Source of the DNA: Collinsella sp.
Lineage (GTDB): Bacteria > Actinomycetota > Coriobacteriia > Coriobacteriales > Coriobacteriaceae
Assembly (NCBI GenBank): GCA_018382295.1
Contig: JAGZQF010000030.1
Coordinates: 1-18,433, forward strand
Direction: 5' to 3'
Length of the DNA: 18,433 bases
The notes below the pieces were generated by a model that ran no database searches, had not been told where the DNA came from, and saw nothing but the letters and a program-made list of their open reading frames with translations. Shown here in pieces: positions 6,303 through 13,454 of this stretch; the first letter of the stretch is position 1; every line of letters starts with the position of its first letter. The position numbers were made by a program, and so were the translations under genes.

Positions 6303-7142
6303 ATGGGAGCCGTCCACGTTCGCACGCCTAAGAACTTTGTGCTCGAGGAGCGCCTGGAGCGCTACGCCGATGCGATTGAGACGAACCCCGAGGCCTATGC
6401 CGGAGATTGGCGTGAAGTCTGTGCGCCAGTTGGCAGCAAGCCATTCGAACACCTTCACCTGGATCTTGGCTGCGGCAAGGGAACGTACCTTGTAGAGCGC
6501 GCGGCCCACGAGCCAAACACGCTCTTTATCGGCATGGACCAAGAGCCCATCTGCATCGCCTATGCCGCACAGAAAATCTGCGAGCATGAACTGACCAACG
6601 CACTCGTTCTGCCTCGAGGCGCCGCATCGCTGCCGCAGCTATTTGCCACAGGCGAGCTCGATGCCATCACCATCAACTTTCCCACGCCGCAGCCCAAGGC
6701 CAAGTACGCCAAAAAGCGCCTCGTCCATGTCGACCATCTGATGCTCTATCGCCCGCTCTTTGCAGCCGGCGCCACCGTAACGCTGCGAACCGACAGCAAA
6801 CCGTTGCGCGATTACGCCCTGGGACAGTTTGCCGCGGCCGGCTACGACACGCTTTGGGTAAGTGACGACGTACGCCGCGACCATCCCGAGCATCCCGAGA
6901 CCGAGTACGAGCGCCGCACGCGCGAGATGGGTGCCGCCGTCTATGGCATTCGCGCCACACCTGGAGCGCAGCCCAGCGATGAACAGCTCGCGGCGGGCCG
7001 CGCGCAGGAGCAAAGCCTTGCCTGCTACCTGCCCGAAAACCTCGATGCGCTCACCTATGTACCTCTGGGCATGGAAGAGGCCGTCGAGAACTTTAGAAAC
7101 CGCGCCCGCAAAGGCAAGAAGCGCCTGCCTCAGGAACGCTAG
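6303..7142 (+). CDS. trmB: Divergent tRNA (guanine-N7-)-methyltransferase TrmB
   Basis: A 279-residue protein; AAGGAG lies 4 bases before the ATG. The fold is clearly TrmB: LHLDLGCGKGTYLVERA (51-67) is motif I, LFIGMDQE (74-81) is the next acidic motif, and INFPTPQPKAKYAKKRL (124-140) stands where TrmB has FPDPWPKxRHxKRRL. TD (163-164) and TEYERR (200-205) match the C-terminal substrate motif. TrmB makes m7G46 in the tRNA variable loop. The family core is about 210-240 residues; here a basic tail of about 50 residues follows. Oddly, the conserved Asp and Trp of FPDPW are Thr and Gln, and the His of RH is Tyr, so key substrate and catalytic positions differ. The enzyme may have changed specificity or be a clade-specific variant. 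It follows the Trm9-like gene on the same strand after 117 bases. Confidence 0.85.
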   Translation: MGAVHVRTPKNFVLEERLERYADAIETNPEAYAGDWREVCAPVGSKPFEHLHLDLGCGKGTYLVERAAHEPNTLFIGMDQEPICIAYAAQKICEHELTNALVLPRGAASLPQLFATGELDAITINFPTPQPKAKYAKKRLVHVDHLMLYRPLFAAGATVTLRTDSKPLRDYALGQFAAAGYDTLWVSDDVRRDHPEHPETEYERRTREMGAAVYGIRATPGAQPSDEQLAAGRAQEQSLACYLPENLDALTYVPLGMEEAVENFRNRARKGKKRLPQER

Positions 7143-7240
7143 TACCACGCGCCCATTTCCTGCATTTTCTCGCGCGCTGGCACCCCGCGCCGCCGCTACG
7201 CCATAATAGTTGGCGGACAATCGCGAGAGAAAGCAACCAT

Positions 7241-9922
7241 ATGGCACAGACCAAGACAGATACCGCCACCAGCACCGTTTCTGGCGCCGGCGCCGCCAGC
7301 TCGTTCTCGGGCGGCACGGGAACCGAAGCCGAATTCGGCTCGCTCGGCGCGCTCTCCCCCACCTGGTGGGAGCCCGAGGATGGTAGCGAGCCCGAATCAT
7401 GGCTCACGCCCGATCAGGCCTTCGAACGCTTCTTTGAATGGACAAGCGACCGCGGTATTGAGCTGTGGGACCACCAGGAAGAGGCCCTCATGGATCTAGC
7501 CGCCGGTGACCATGTCATTTTGGGAACACCGACCGGATCGGGCAAGTCGCTTGTCGCGCTAGGCATGCTCTTTATGGGCATGGCACAGGGCAAGCGCTGT
7601 TATTACACGGCCCCCATCAAGGCTCTGGTCAGCGAAAAGTTTTTCGACCTTGTGCAGGTGCTCGGCCGCGATAACGTCGGCATGATCACCGGCGACACGC
7701 ATATCAACACCAAGGCGCCCGTCATCTGCTGCACGGCAGAAATCCTTGCCAACGATGCACTGCGCGAGGGCGAGGGCGCCGACGTGGGCTGCGTCGCCAT
7801 GGACGAGTTCCACTATTTTGCCGACCCCGACCGCGGCTGGGCCTGGCAGGTGCCACTGCTCACCCTGCCTCACACGCAATTCATGCTCATGAGCGCCACG
7901 CTCGGCGATGTCACTGCCATCGCCGCCTCACTCGAGGAACACACCGGTGCTACCTGCGACTTGGTCGTCGATGCCCCGCGCCCCGTGCCGCTGAGCTACG
8001 ACTACGTGACGACCTCCCTCGAGGGCACGGTCGAGCTCGCCATGCGCCGCGGCGAGGCCCCGCTCTATATCGTGCACTTTAGCCAGGATGCCGCCCTTGC
8101 AACGGCACAGTCGCTCGCCAATTTTGGCATCGCCAGCAAGGAGCAGCGCGAGGCCATCAAAGAAGCGGCAAAGGGGACGAGCTTCTCCACGGCCTTTGGT
8201 AAGATTCTCAAACGCCTGCTTGGATGCGGCGTCGGCGTGCACCATGCCGGCATGTTGCCGCGCTATCGCCTGCTGGTGGAGCGCCTGGCGCAGCAGGGCC
8301 TGCTGCCCGTCATCTGCGGCACCGATACGCTCGGCGTCGGCATCAACGTACCCATCCACACCGTGGTACTCACCGCGCTCACCAAGTTCGACGGCTGCAA
8401 GATGCGTCGCCTGCGCGCCCGCGAGTTCCATCAGATTGCCGGTCGCGCCGGCCGCTCGGGCTTCGATACCGAGGGCATGGTCATCGCCGAGGCCCCGGAG
8501 CACGAGATCGAGAACGCCAAACTCATGGCCAAGGCGGGCGACGACCCCAAGAAGCTCCGCAAGATTAAAAAGAAGAAGGCCCCCGAGGGCTTTGTCACCT
8601 GGAACAAGCAGACCTTTGAGCGCCTGATCGAGACGCAGCCCGAGACGCTCAAGCCGCGCCTTCGCATCACGCACTCCATGGTGATTAGCGTGGTCGAGCA
8701 GGGCGGCGATGCCCGAGTCCGCGTACACGACCTCATCGAGACGAGCTTGCAGACCCCCGAGGAAAAGGCCAAGCTCGAGGTTCGCGCCGACGAAATCTTC
8801 GCCACGCTCATCGATTCCGGCGTCGTCGTTCGCACCGAGGTGCCGCCCGCGCCCGACGCCCCGACTGACGCCGCGCCAGACATCGACTATGCACTGACGG
8901 TCGATCTGCCCGAGGACTTTGCGCTCGACCAGCCGCTCTCGCCGTTTTTGCTTGCCGCGCTGGAGCTGCTCGACCCCGAGAGTGAGACCTATACCATGGA
9001 TCTGATCTCAATGGTCGAGGCTACGCTCGAGGATCCCAAGCAGGTGCTGCGCGCGCAGGAGCGCGCCGCGCGCGACCGCGCTATGGCCGAGATGAAAGCC
9101 GACGGCGTCGAATATGAGGAACGCTTGGAGCGCATCCAGGATGTCACCTACGAAAAGCCGCTCGAGGATTTGCTCGATGCCGCCTTCGACAAGTACTGCC
9201 AGGAAGTACCTTGGGCCAACGACTACCAGCTCTCGCCCAAGAGCGTCCTGCGCGACATGTTGGAGAGCGCGAGCGACTTTAAGGGCTATATCCAAAAGCT
9301 CGGCATCGCCCGCTCCGAGGGCATTCTGCTGCGCTACCTAGCCGAGGCCTACCGCTCCCTCGATCGCACCGTGCCCATTGAGAAGCGCGATGAGCGCTTG
9401 CGCGACATCATTTCGTGGCTCGGCTTTGTGGTGCGCTCGGTCGACTCGAGCCTGGTGGACGAGTGGGAGAACGCCGGCAACCCGGCGGCCCTCGACGCCG
9501 CGCCGCCGCAGGGCATCGACGAGGTCGTTGCGGACCGTCGCGGCTGCACGCTGCTGGTGCGCAACGCACTCTTCCGCCGCGTGACCCTTGCCGCCCGCGA
9601 GCACGTTCGCGACCTGGGCGAACTCGACGAGGACTGGGGCATGAGCGAGGTCCGCTGGCAAAAGGCGCTCGATGCCTACCATGAGCAGCACGAGGAAATC
9701 CTCACCGACGGAGATGCCCGCAGCGCCGCGATGTTTACCATCGACGGGAGCGACGAGAAGACCGATCACGTGTGGCACGTGCACCAGATTTTTGCCGACG
9801 AGGATGGCGACCACGACTTTGGCATCATGGGCGATGTCGACCTGGATGCCACGCAAGACGGCGGCGAGGTCATCTTCAAAAACTACCGCGTCGGCTTTAT
9901 CGAGGACCTGCTCGAGGACTAG
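7241..9922 (+). CDS. Ski2-like DEAD/DEAH-box helicase with DUF3516 C-terminal region
   Basis: An 893-residue superfamily 2 helicase. The first 50 residues are low-complexity. Motif I (Walker A) is GTPTGSGKS at 95-103, motif Ib CTAEILAND at 164-172, motif II DEFH at 189-192 and motif III MSAT at 217-220. The second RecA domain contains HHAGMLPRYR, TDTLGVGINVP (motif V) and HQIAGRAGRSG at 397-407 (motif VI). This is the Ski2/HelY-type layout, acting on RNA or nucleic-acid duplexes. The C-terminal half is acidic, helical and matches the actinobacterial DUF3516 arrangement; it has no recognised catalytic motif. A GAGAGAAAG stretch is the likely ribosome-binding site. The gene stands alone, 98 bases after trmB, and ends at a strong terminator. 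Its RNA substrate is not evident; RNA turnover or ribosome-related work is inference. Confidence 0.92.
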   Translation: MAQTKTDTATSTVSGAGAASSFSGGTGTEAEFGSLGALSPTWWEPEDGSEPESWLTPDQAFERFFEWTSDRGIELWDHQEEALMDLAAGDHVILGTPTGSGKSLVALGMLFMGMAQGKRCYYTAPIKALVSEKFFDLVQVLGRDNVGMITGDTHINTKAPVICCTAEILANDALREGEGADVGCVAMDEFHYFADPDRGWAWQVPLLTLPHTQFMLMSATLGDVTAIAASLEEHTGATCDLVVDAPRPVPLSYDYVTTSLEGTVELAMRRGEAPLYIVHFSQDAALATAQSLANFGIASKEQREAIKEAAKGTSFSTAFGKILKRLLGCGVGVHHAGMLPRYRLLVERLAQQGLLPVICGTDTLGVGINVPIHTVVLTALTKFDGCKMRRLRAREFHQIAGRAGRSGFDTEGMVIAEAPEHEIENAKLMAKAGDDPKKLRKIKKKKAPEGFVTWNKQTFERLIETQPETLKPRLRITHSMVISVVEQGGDARVRVHDLIETSLQTPEEKAKLEVRADEIFATLIDSGVVVRTEVPPAPDAPTDAAPDIDYALTVDLPEDFALDQPLSPFLLAALELLDPESETYTMDLISMVEATLEDPKQVLRAQERAARDRAMAEMKADGVEYEERLERIQDVTYEKPLEDLLDAAFDKYCQEVPWANDYQLSPKSVLRDMLESASDFKGYIQKLGIARSEGILLRYLAEAYRSLDRTVPIEKRDERLRDIISWLGFVVRSVDSSLVDEWENAGNPAALDAAPPQGIDEVVADRRGCTLLVRNALFRRVTLAAREHVRDLGELDEDWGMSEVRWQKALDAYHEQHEEILTDGDARSAAMFTIDGSDEKTDHVWHVHQIFADEDGDHDFGIMGDVDLDATQDGGEVIFKNYRVGFIEDLLED

Positions 9923-9941
9923 CCGTACATACTGGAACGAA

Positions 9942-9979
9942 GCGGGGCCGTTGGCAATATCGCCAGCGGCCCCGCTTTT
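9942..9979 (+). terminator. Strong intrinsic terminator after the helicase gene
   Basis: Arms 9942-9955 and 9962-9975 pair over 14 positions with one G-U type mismatch, around the loop AATATC, followed by TTTT. It lies 20 bases after the helicase stop. It faces the convergent DUF2130 gene, for which the U-tract is poor on the opposite strand. Confidence 0.9.
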
Positions 9980-9996
9980 GCACTATACGCTATCCC

Positions 9997-11754
9997 CTAC
10001 TCGGCATCCTCGACCTCATACGAATCCGCCTCGGCGGGCTCATCGTTTGCCCCTGTCGCAGCCCCGCGCGCCTCGTCAAACGCCGCCTTCATGGTCTTGT
10101 TGCCCCAGGTGAGCTTGCGAATGGTAAGATCGTCGGCCTTCTTGTTGGCTAGACGTAAATTGTTCTCGGAGGACAGCAATGCCTCCTTGGTTTTCTGCAG
10201 ATGGCTAATCGTCTTGTCAATCTCCTCGATCGCCGTCTGGAACTTACGGCTCGCAAGCTCATAGTTGCGGCCGAAGTCGTTCTTGAACTTCTCCATCTTG
10301 GCCTCGAAGTTCGTGACGTCGATGTTCTGTTGCTTGTACTCCGCCAGCTCCTGCTTATAGCGCAGCGAACCCATGGCGGCGTTGCGCAGCAGCGTGATCA
10401 TGGGAATGAAGAACTGCGGGCGGATCACGTACATCTTCTCATAGCGGTAACTCACGTCGACTATCCCTGCGTTATAGAGCTCGCTTTCGGGCTCGAGCAG
10501 TGTGCAGAGCACCGCGTACTCACAGCCTTTCTGGCGACGATCGTGATCGAGTTTCTTAAAGAAGTCCTCGTTTTTGTGCTTGGTCGCGGTCTCGTCGTTC
10601 TCGTTTTTCATCTCGAACATAATCGAAGTGACCTCGTTACCGCTTGCGTCGCACTCGCGGAAGATAAAGTCGCCCTTGGTGCCCTCGGACGCATCGTTAT
10701 CCTTCTCGAAGTACGCGTTAGGAAACGCCGTCATGCGCAGACGGTTAAACTCGGTCTCGCAGTGCTGCTCGAGCGACTCGCCCACCATCTTGGTGGACAG
10801 GCGGACCTTCATGTCCTTAAGGCGCTCAATCTCTTCGTCCTTGTAGCGAATCAGGTCATCGCTCGCGCGCTTGGCCTGCGCAAGCTCGAGCTCGTGTGCC
10901 GCCTTGACCTGTTCCTCGCGAGAATCGCGCACCGCCAGCTCGCTCGTCAGTTTGGCACGCGCCTCATCGCGCTCTCGCTCCGCCGCGGCGACCGCCTCTG
11001 ACAGGTTCATTTTTGCCATCAGTTCCTGCTCGCGCAGCTGGGCACGCAGGCCCTCGGCCTCTTGCTCGGACTGAGCCTTTGCGGCGGAAAACTTCTCTTG
11101 CACCTTCGCGCGATAGTCAGCAAACGCGCGCTCGGCCTCGCTGCGAGCGGCATCGAGCTCACGCTGCGACTCTGCCGCGGCAGCGGCAAGCGCCATCTCC
11201 TGGGCCTTGTCCGCCGCGGCAAGCCTGGCCTGCAGCTCGGCAATCTGAGCGTCGCGTGCAGCTAAATCGTTTTGAGCAGCGTTGCGCGCCGCCGACTCGG
11301 CAAGCTTTGCTTCGTCATCTTTGCGCCCAAGCTGCGCACGCAGGCTATCAATCTCACGCTGGAGTTCGGCATTCTCTTTTTGAGCATTGGCTCGTGCCTC
11401 AACCGCCGCGCGCTGGCTTGCACTCTCGCGCTCTGCGGCAGCGCCCTCGAGCTTAGCGCGCAGCTCGGCAAGCTCAGCATCGCGCTTGGCAACCTCTTGC
11501 GCCAGTTTCTGATCCGCAGTGTTCTTCTGCTCGACAAGCTGAGCGTCGCGTTGAGACTCCGCCTCCTGCAGGGCAGACGCCGAACGCGAACGCTCAAGCT
11601 CCAGCGCCTGCTCGCCCTCGCGTCGAGCCGCCGCTACGCGCTCATCAAGATCGCGCGAGAACTCGGCATCGCGCACTTGCTTGACGATATCCGCATAGCC
11701 GGACGCATCGACCTTAAAAACTTCGCCGCAATGCGGGCACTTGATCTCGTTCAT
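9997..11754 (-). CDS. DUF2130 coiled-coil protein with PD-(D/E)XK-like residues
   Basis: A 585-residue protein; GAGGAG lies 6 bases before the ATG. It starts with a half zinc-ribbon (CPHCGEVF, cysteines 6 and 9). Residues about 24-316 are a very long alanine/glutamate/arginine-rich coiled coil. The globular DUF2130 domain follows at about 310-500. It contains TKGDFIF (Asp 362) and IMFEMKN (Glu 381, Lys 383), a spacing typical of the PD-(D/E)XK nuclease core, then KNEDFFKKLDHDRRQKGCEYAV and SLRYKQELAEY. The C-terminal 60 residues are basic then acidic. The overall design recalls rod-like DNA- or RNA-handling proteins, but no activity is established that I know of. It is the only gene of its unit; a terminator separates it from the phosphoesterase upstream. 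Confidence 0.9.
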   Translation of the reverse strand: MNEIKCPHCGEVFKVDASGYADIVKQVRDAEFSRDLDERVAAARREGEQALELERSRSASALQEAESQRDAQLVEQKNTADQKLAQEVAKRDAELAELRAKLEGAAAERESASQRAAVEARANAQKENAELQREIDSLRAQLGRKDDEAKLAESAARNAAQNDLAARDAQIAELQARLAAADKAQEMALAAAAAESQRELDAARSEAERAFADYRAKVQEKFSAAKAQSEQEAEGLRAQLREQELMAKMNLSEAVAAAERERDEARAKLTSELAVRDSREEQVKAAHELELAQAKRASDDLIRYKDEEIERLKDMKVRLSTKMVGESLEQHCETEFNRLRMTAFPNAYFEKDNDASEGTKGDFIFRECDASGNEVTSIMFEMKNENDETATKHKNEDFFKKLDHDRRQKGCEYAVLCTLLEPESELYNAGIVDVSYRYEKMYVIRPQFFIPMITLLRNAAMGSLRYKQELAEYKQQNIDVTNFEAKMEKFKNDFGRNYELASRKFQTAIEEIDKTISHLQKTKEALLSSENNLRLANKKADDLTIRKLTWGNKTMKAAFDEARGAATGANDEPAEADSYEVEDAE

Positions 11755-11812
11755 AGCAGCTCCTCGATGGACGCAAATTTCAACCGCCTACACTCTACCG
11801 CGCCACGCGGAC

Positions 11813-11847
11813 AAAAAAGGCGCCGCCGCCATAATGGCAACGGCGCC
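11813..11847 (-). terminator. Intrinsic terminator after the phosphoesterase gene
   Basis: A GC-rich hairpin (11819-11847, outer arms GGCGCCG/CGGCGCC with a small internal mismatch, inner GCCA/TGGC) is followed on the minus strand by six T (11813-11818). It closes the HIRAN operon and lies about 60 bases before the DUF2130 start. Confidence 0.85.
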
Positions 11848-11848
11848 A

Positions 11849-11887
11849 GAACCACCACAAAGGTGCCTGTCCCCTTTGTGGTGGTTC
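11849..11887. repeat. REP-like inverted repeat with GGTGCCTGTCCCC core
   Basis: Perfect 15-base arms (11849-11863 and 11873-11887) surround a 9-base loop. The loop plus arm ends give the core GGTGCCTGTCCCC, which I recall as a common intergenic repeat in several bacterial lineages, usually discussed as REP-type elements moved by RAYT transposases. It begins 5 bases after the phosphoesterase stop. Copy number cannot be seen in this window. Confidence 0.65.
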
Positions 11888-11892
11888 GAGAA

Positions 11893-12438
11893 TTACAGTC
11901 CAAAGAAGCCCAGGATTTGATCGCGGCTTACGGGTCTGTAGTCGTTGGCATCAAGGCCAACGTCATAGCGCAGGATCGGGCGCTCGCGATCGCGGTTGCG
12001 TGCGTTGGTGCGGTCACCCCTGCTGTGGATATGCCCATGCAGCATAATGGCGCCACGTGCCTTGCCGTTCCAGCTGAGCATGGGGTAGTGGCTCATAACC
12101 AGACGATGGCCCTTGGCATAGCCGGGAGCAATCTCCAGGTAATCGCGCACGTCTTCCCAAATTTGCGGGGCGTCGGAATCTTCCCAGTCGCCGTCATGGT
12201 TACCGCGGATGAGCGTCGCATTCTTGCATTCGATACGCTCGCGCAGGCGCACCGCCTCCGCCATGGGCAAGCGATACGTAAAGTCTCCCAGGATATAGAG
12301 GCGGTCGTCCGCAGCCACGCACTCATTGATGGCATCGATGACCTTGCGGTTCATCTCCTCGACCGAATCAAACGGTCGATCCATGTCGTGCAAGATATTC
12401 GTATCGCCCAGGTGCAGGTCGGCGGTAAACCACATCAT
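11893..12438 (-). CDS. Calcineurin-like metallophosphoesterase
   Basis: A 181-residue protein; GAGGG lies 8 bases before the ATG, and a second ATG is next to it. All metal-binding signatures of the family are present in order: DLHLGD (Asp 7, His 9), GDF (Asp 52), GNHD (Asn 80, His 81), SHYP (His 117) and GHIH (His 136, His 138). The enzyme is soluble, with no signal peptide, and should use two metal ions to cleave phosphate esters or phosphodiesters. The length fits the short stand-alone group (often annotated as YfcE-like or phage-type phosphoesterases), whose natural substrate is seldom known. It is the last gene of the HIRAN/59-aa/phosphoesterase operon, 66 bases after the small gene, and is followed by a repeat hairpin and a terminator. 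Confidence 0.9.
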   Translation of the reverse strand: MMWFTADLHLGDTNILHDMDRPFDSVEEMNRKVIDAINECVAADDRLYILGDFTYRLPMAEAVRLRERIECKNATLIRGNHDGDWEDSDAPQIWEDVRDYLEIAPGYAKGHRLVMSHYPMLSWNGKARGAIMLHGHIHSRGDRTNARNRDRERPILRYDVGLDANDYRPVSRDQILGFFGL

Positions 12439-12504
12439 CGTCTATGCCCTCATTTCGCAATGCATCCAACTCGTGCTAAGTATACAGACACAGCGATGCG
12501 GCGG

Positions 12505-12684
12505 TTAGCCAAAGAGCCCGCCGAACAGTCCGCGGCGGCGCTTGTCTTGCTTTTTCGAAGCGTCACCCTGGGCGTTCTTGCCCTGCCGCTTCTTACGATC
12601 CCGCTCCAACTCATCGTCATCGAGTAGCGTATCCCACTCAAACGGATCGTCTGTCAGATCGAACAGGTCATCGTCATCAAACAT
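12505..12684 (-). CDS. Small charged protein, 59 residues, unknown function
   Basis: ATG at 12682-12684 to TAA at 12505-12507, with GGGAG 8 bases upstream. The protein has two opposite halves. Residues 3-28 are very acidic (DDDDLFDLTDDPFEWD, then DDDELE), while residues 29-53 are basic (RDRKKR ... KKQDKRRR). It ends in the hydrophobic repeat GLFGGLFG. There are no cysteines and no membrane helix. It lies 18 bases after the HIRAN gene stop and before the phosphoesterase gene on the same strand, so it belongs to that operon. The charge split suggests binding to protein or nucleic acid, but this is inference and I do not recognise a family. Position, ribosome-binding site and clean codon pattern support a real gene. 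Confidence 0.7.
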   Translation of the reverse strand: MFDDDDLFDLTDDPFEWDTLLDDDELERDRKKRQGKNAQGDASKKQDKRRRGLFGGLFG

Positions 12685-12702
12685 GGCAGTCTCCCATACC
12701 GA

Positions 12703-13029
12703 TTAGCGAGCATCCACCACATAGAGCCCAACGCGCACCTGATGCCACGGGCTGCGCTCGGGGGCAACCTGTTGCACGCGGGCCTCAAATACGTCCTCGT
12801 GGCCGTAATACATCATCAAGGACAGTGGGCCAACCTCGTTTCCCGGAACGTAGCCAAGTTTGGTCTTGCCATAGTAGATCGCAACTGCCTCGGGGTCATG
12901 GGGATTATCGCGCTCGGCACACAGCGTCAGTTTATCGCCCGCTTTAAGATCGCCCAAGACCAAGGCGCCATCGGTATACTGAAATCCTGCAATGTGAAAT
13001 GACAGAAGAACACGCGAAGGCTCGTACAT
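12703..13029 (-). CDS. HIRAN-domain protein
   Basis: A 108-residue protein consisting of almost nothing but one HIRAN domain (about 8-105). Supporting motifs are FHIAGFQYTDGALVLGDLK (11-29), ERDNPHDPEAVAIYY (39-53) and LGYVPGNE (58-65). HIRAN domains, first described in HIP116/HLTF and Rad5, bind DNA ends; stand-alone bacterial copies are often encoded near DNA-processing genes. The ATG has GAGGAG 6 bases upstream, the same arrangement as the DUF2130 gene. It is the first gene of an operon with the 59-residue protein and the phosphoesterase. A role in handling damaged or 3'-ended DNA is inference from the domain, not shown by the sequence. Confidence 0.88.
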   Translation of the reverse strand: MYEPSRVLLSFHIAGFQYTDGALVLGDLKAGDKLTLCAERDNPHDPEAVAIYYGKTKLGYVPGNEVGPLSLMMYYGHEDVFEARVQQVAPERSPWHQVRVGLYVVDAR

Positions 13030-13265
13030 AGCAGCTCCTCTAACGGCCGGATAAACCGGTGTGTAACCTTATTGAGAAGTCTACGGTCCCGTGCGGACAC
13101 AAATACATCCTGTCTGCGTCCTTCAATCGTTTGCCTCAACGCTTGCGCGACAGAACGCTTGCAGATAAGATAGGAACACGGATGGCACCCGTTGCCGCGG
13201 GTCTTGCCAACTCCGATACACGTTTTCATCGTGAGAAGTGGCCGTCTTCGCTTACGCGGGGGCGG
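13030..13265. other. Non-coding stretch between the HIRAN gene and the small toxin-like ORF
   Basis: No reading frame here has both a ribosome-binding site and coding character. Directly after the toxin-like stop codon (minus strand) a hairpin with arms GCCG/CGGC and inner CGC/GCG covers 13241-13266. Further on, CCCG and CGGG (about 13193-13206) pair within GGCA/TGCC. This may be the structured 3' part of the toxin mRNA. Confidence 0.4.
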
Positions 13266-13349
13266 CTATTTCATTCGGCCGATAAACAGACCGAGTTCGA
13301 TAGCCGCAATCAACAACGCCAATAACGAAATAACATCGCTTACGTTCAT
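13266..13349 (-). CDS. 27-residue hydrophobic peptide, putative holin-like type I toxin
   Basis: ATG at 13347-13349 to TAG at 13266-13268 encodes 27 residues: a short polar start (MNVSDV), one hydrophobic helix (ISLLALLIAAIELGLFIG) and a basic end (RMK). AAGGGA lies 7 bases before the ATG. The size and layout match the small holin-like toxins of Gram-positive bacteria and other membrane toxins of type I systems, where an antisense RNA and folded mRNA keep translation off. Here the ribosome-binding site is one arm of a hairpin (13356-13370), and another hairpin follows the stop codon directly. The antitoxin RNA is not identified. The gene is too short for usual gene finders. Toxicity is inference from form, not a demonstrated fact. 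Confidence 0.6.
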   Translation of the reverse strand: MNVSDVISLLALLIAAIELGLFIGRMK

Positions 13350-13355
13350 ACCAAA

Positions 13356-13370
13356 TCCCTTCTAAAGGGA
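13356..13370 (-). promoter_or_regulatory. Hairpin hiding the ribosome-binding site of the toxin-like ORF
   Basis: On the minus strand TCCCTT-TAG-AAGGGA forms a 6-base stem with a 3-base loop. The AAGGGA arm is the Shine-Dalgarno of the 27-residue ORF, so folding would block translation. Sequestered ribosome-binding sites are typical of type I toxin mRNAs. Confidence 0.55.
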
Positions 13371-13412
13371 GTTGGCCCATCCGTGCTCCATAACAGTAGT
13401 CTAACGCAAAAT

Positions 13413-13446
13413 GCAGGTAATAGGAACACTTGTTCGTATTACCTGC
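13413..13446 (-). terminator. Terminator hairpin after the aldehyde dehydrogenase gene
   Basis: Arms of 10 bases (GCAGGTAATA/TATTACCTGC), one mismatch, then GAAC/GTTC around ACTT. On the minus strand it begins 8 bases after the ALDH stop and is followed by ATTTTGCG. The plus side has CCCTTTTCT, so it could work both ways. Confidence 0.7.
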
Positions 13447-13454
13447 GCCCTTTT

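Noticed and set aside
11272..12627. Plus-strand open frame of 451 codons opposite the DUF2130 and phosphoesterase genes
   Set aside because: It crosses a terminator and a REP-like hairpin and has no recognisable motif; the minus-strand genes have full signatures.
12927..13229. Minus-strand frame of 100 codons overlapping the HIRAN start
   Set aside because: Overlaps the HIRAN gene in another frame, has no ribosome-binding site and a composition unlike a protein.
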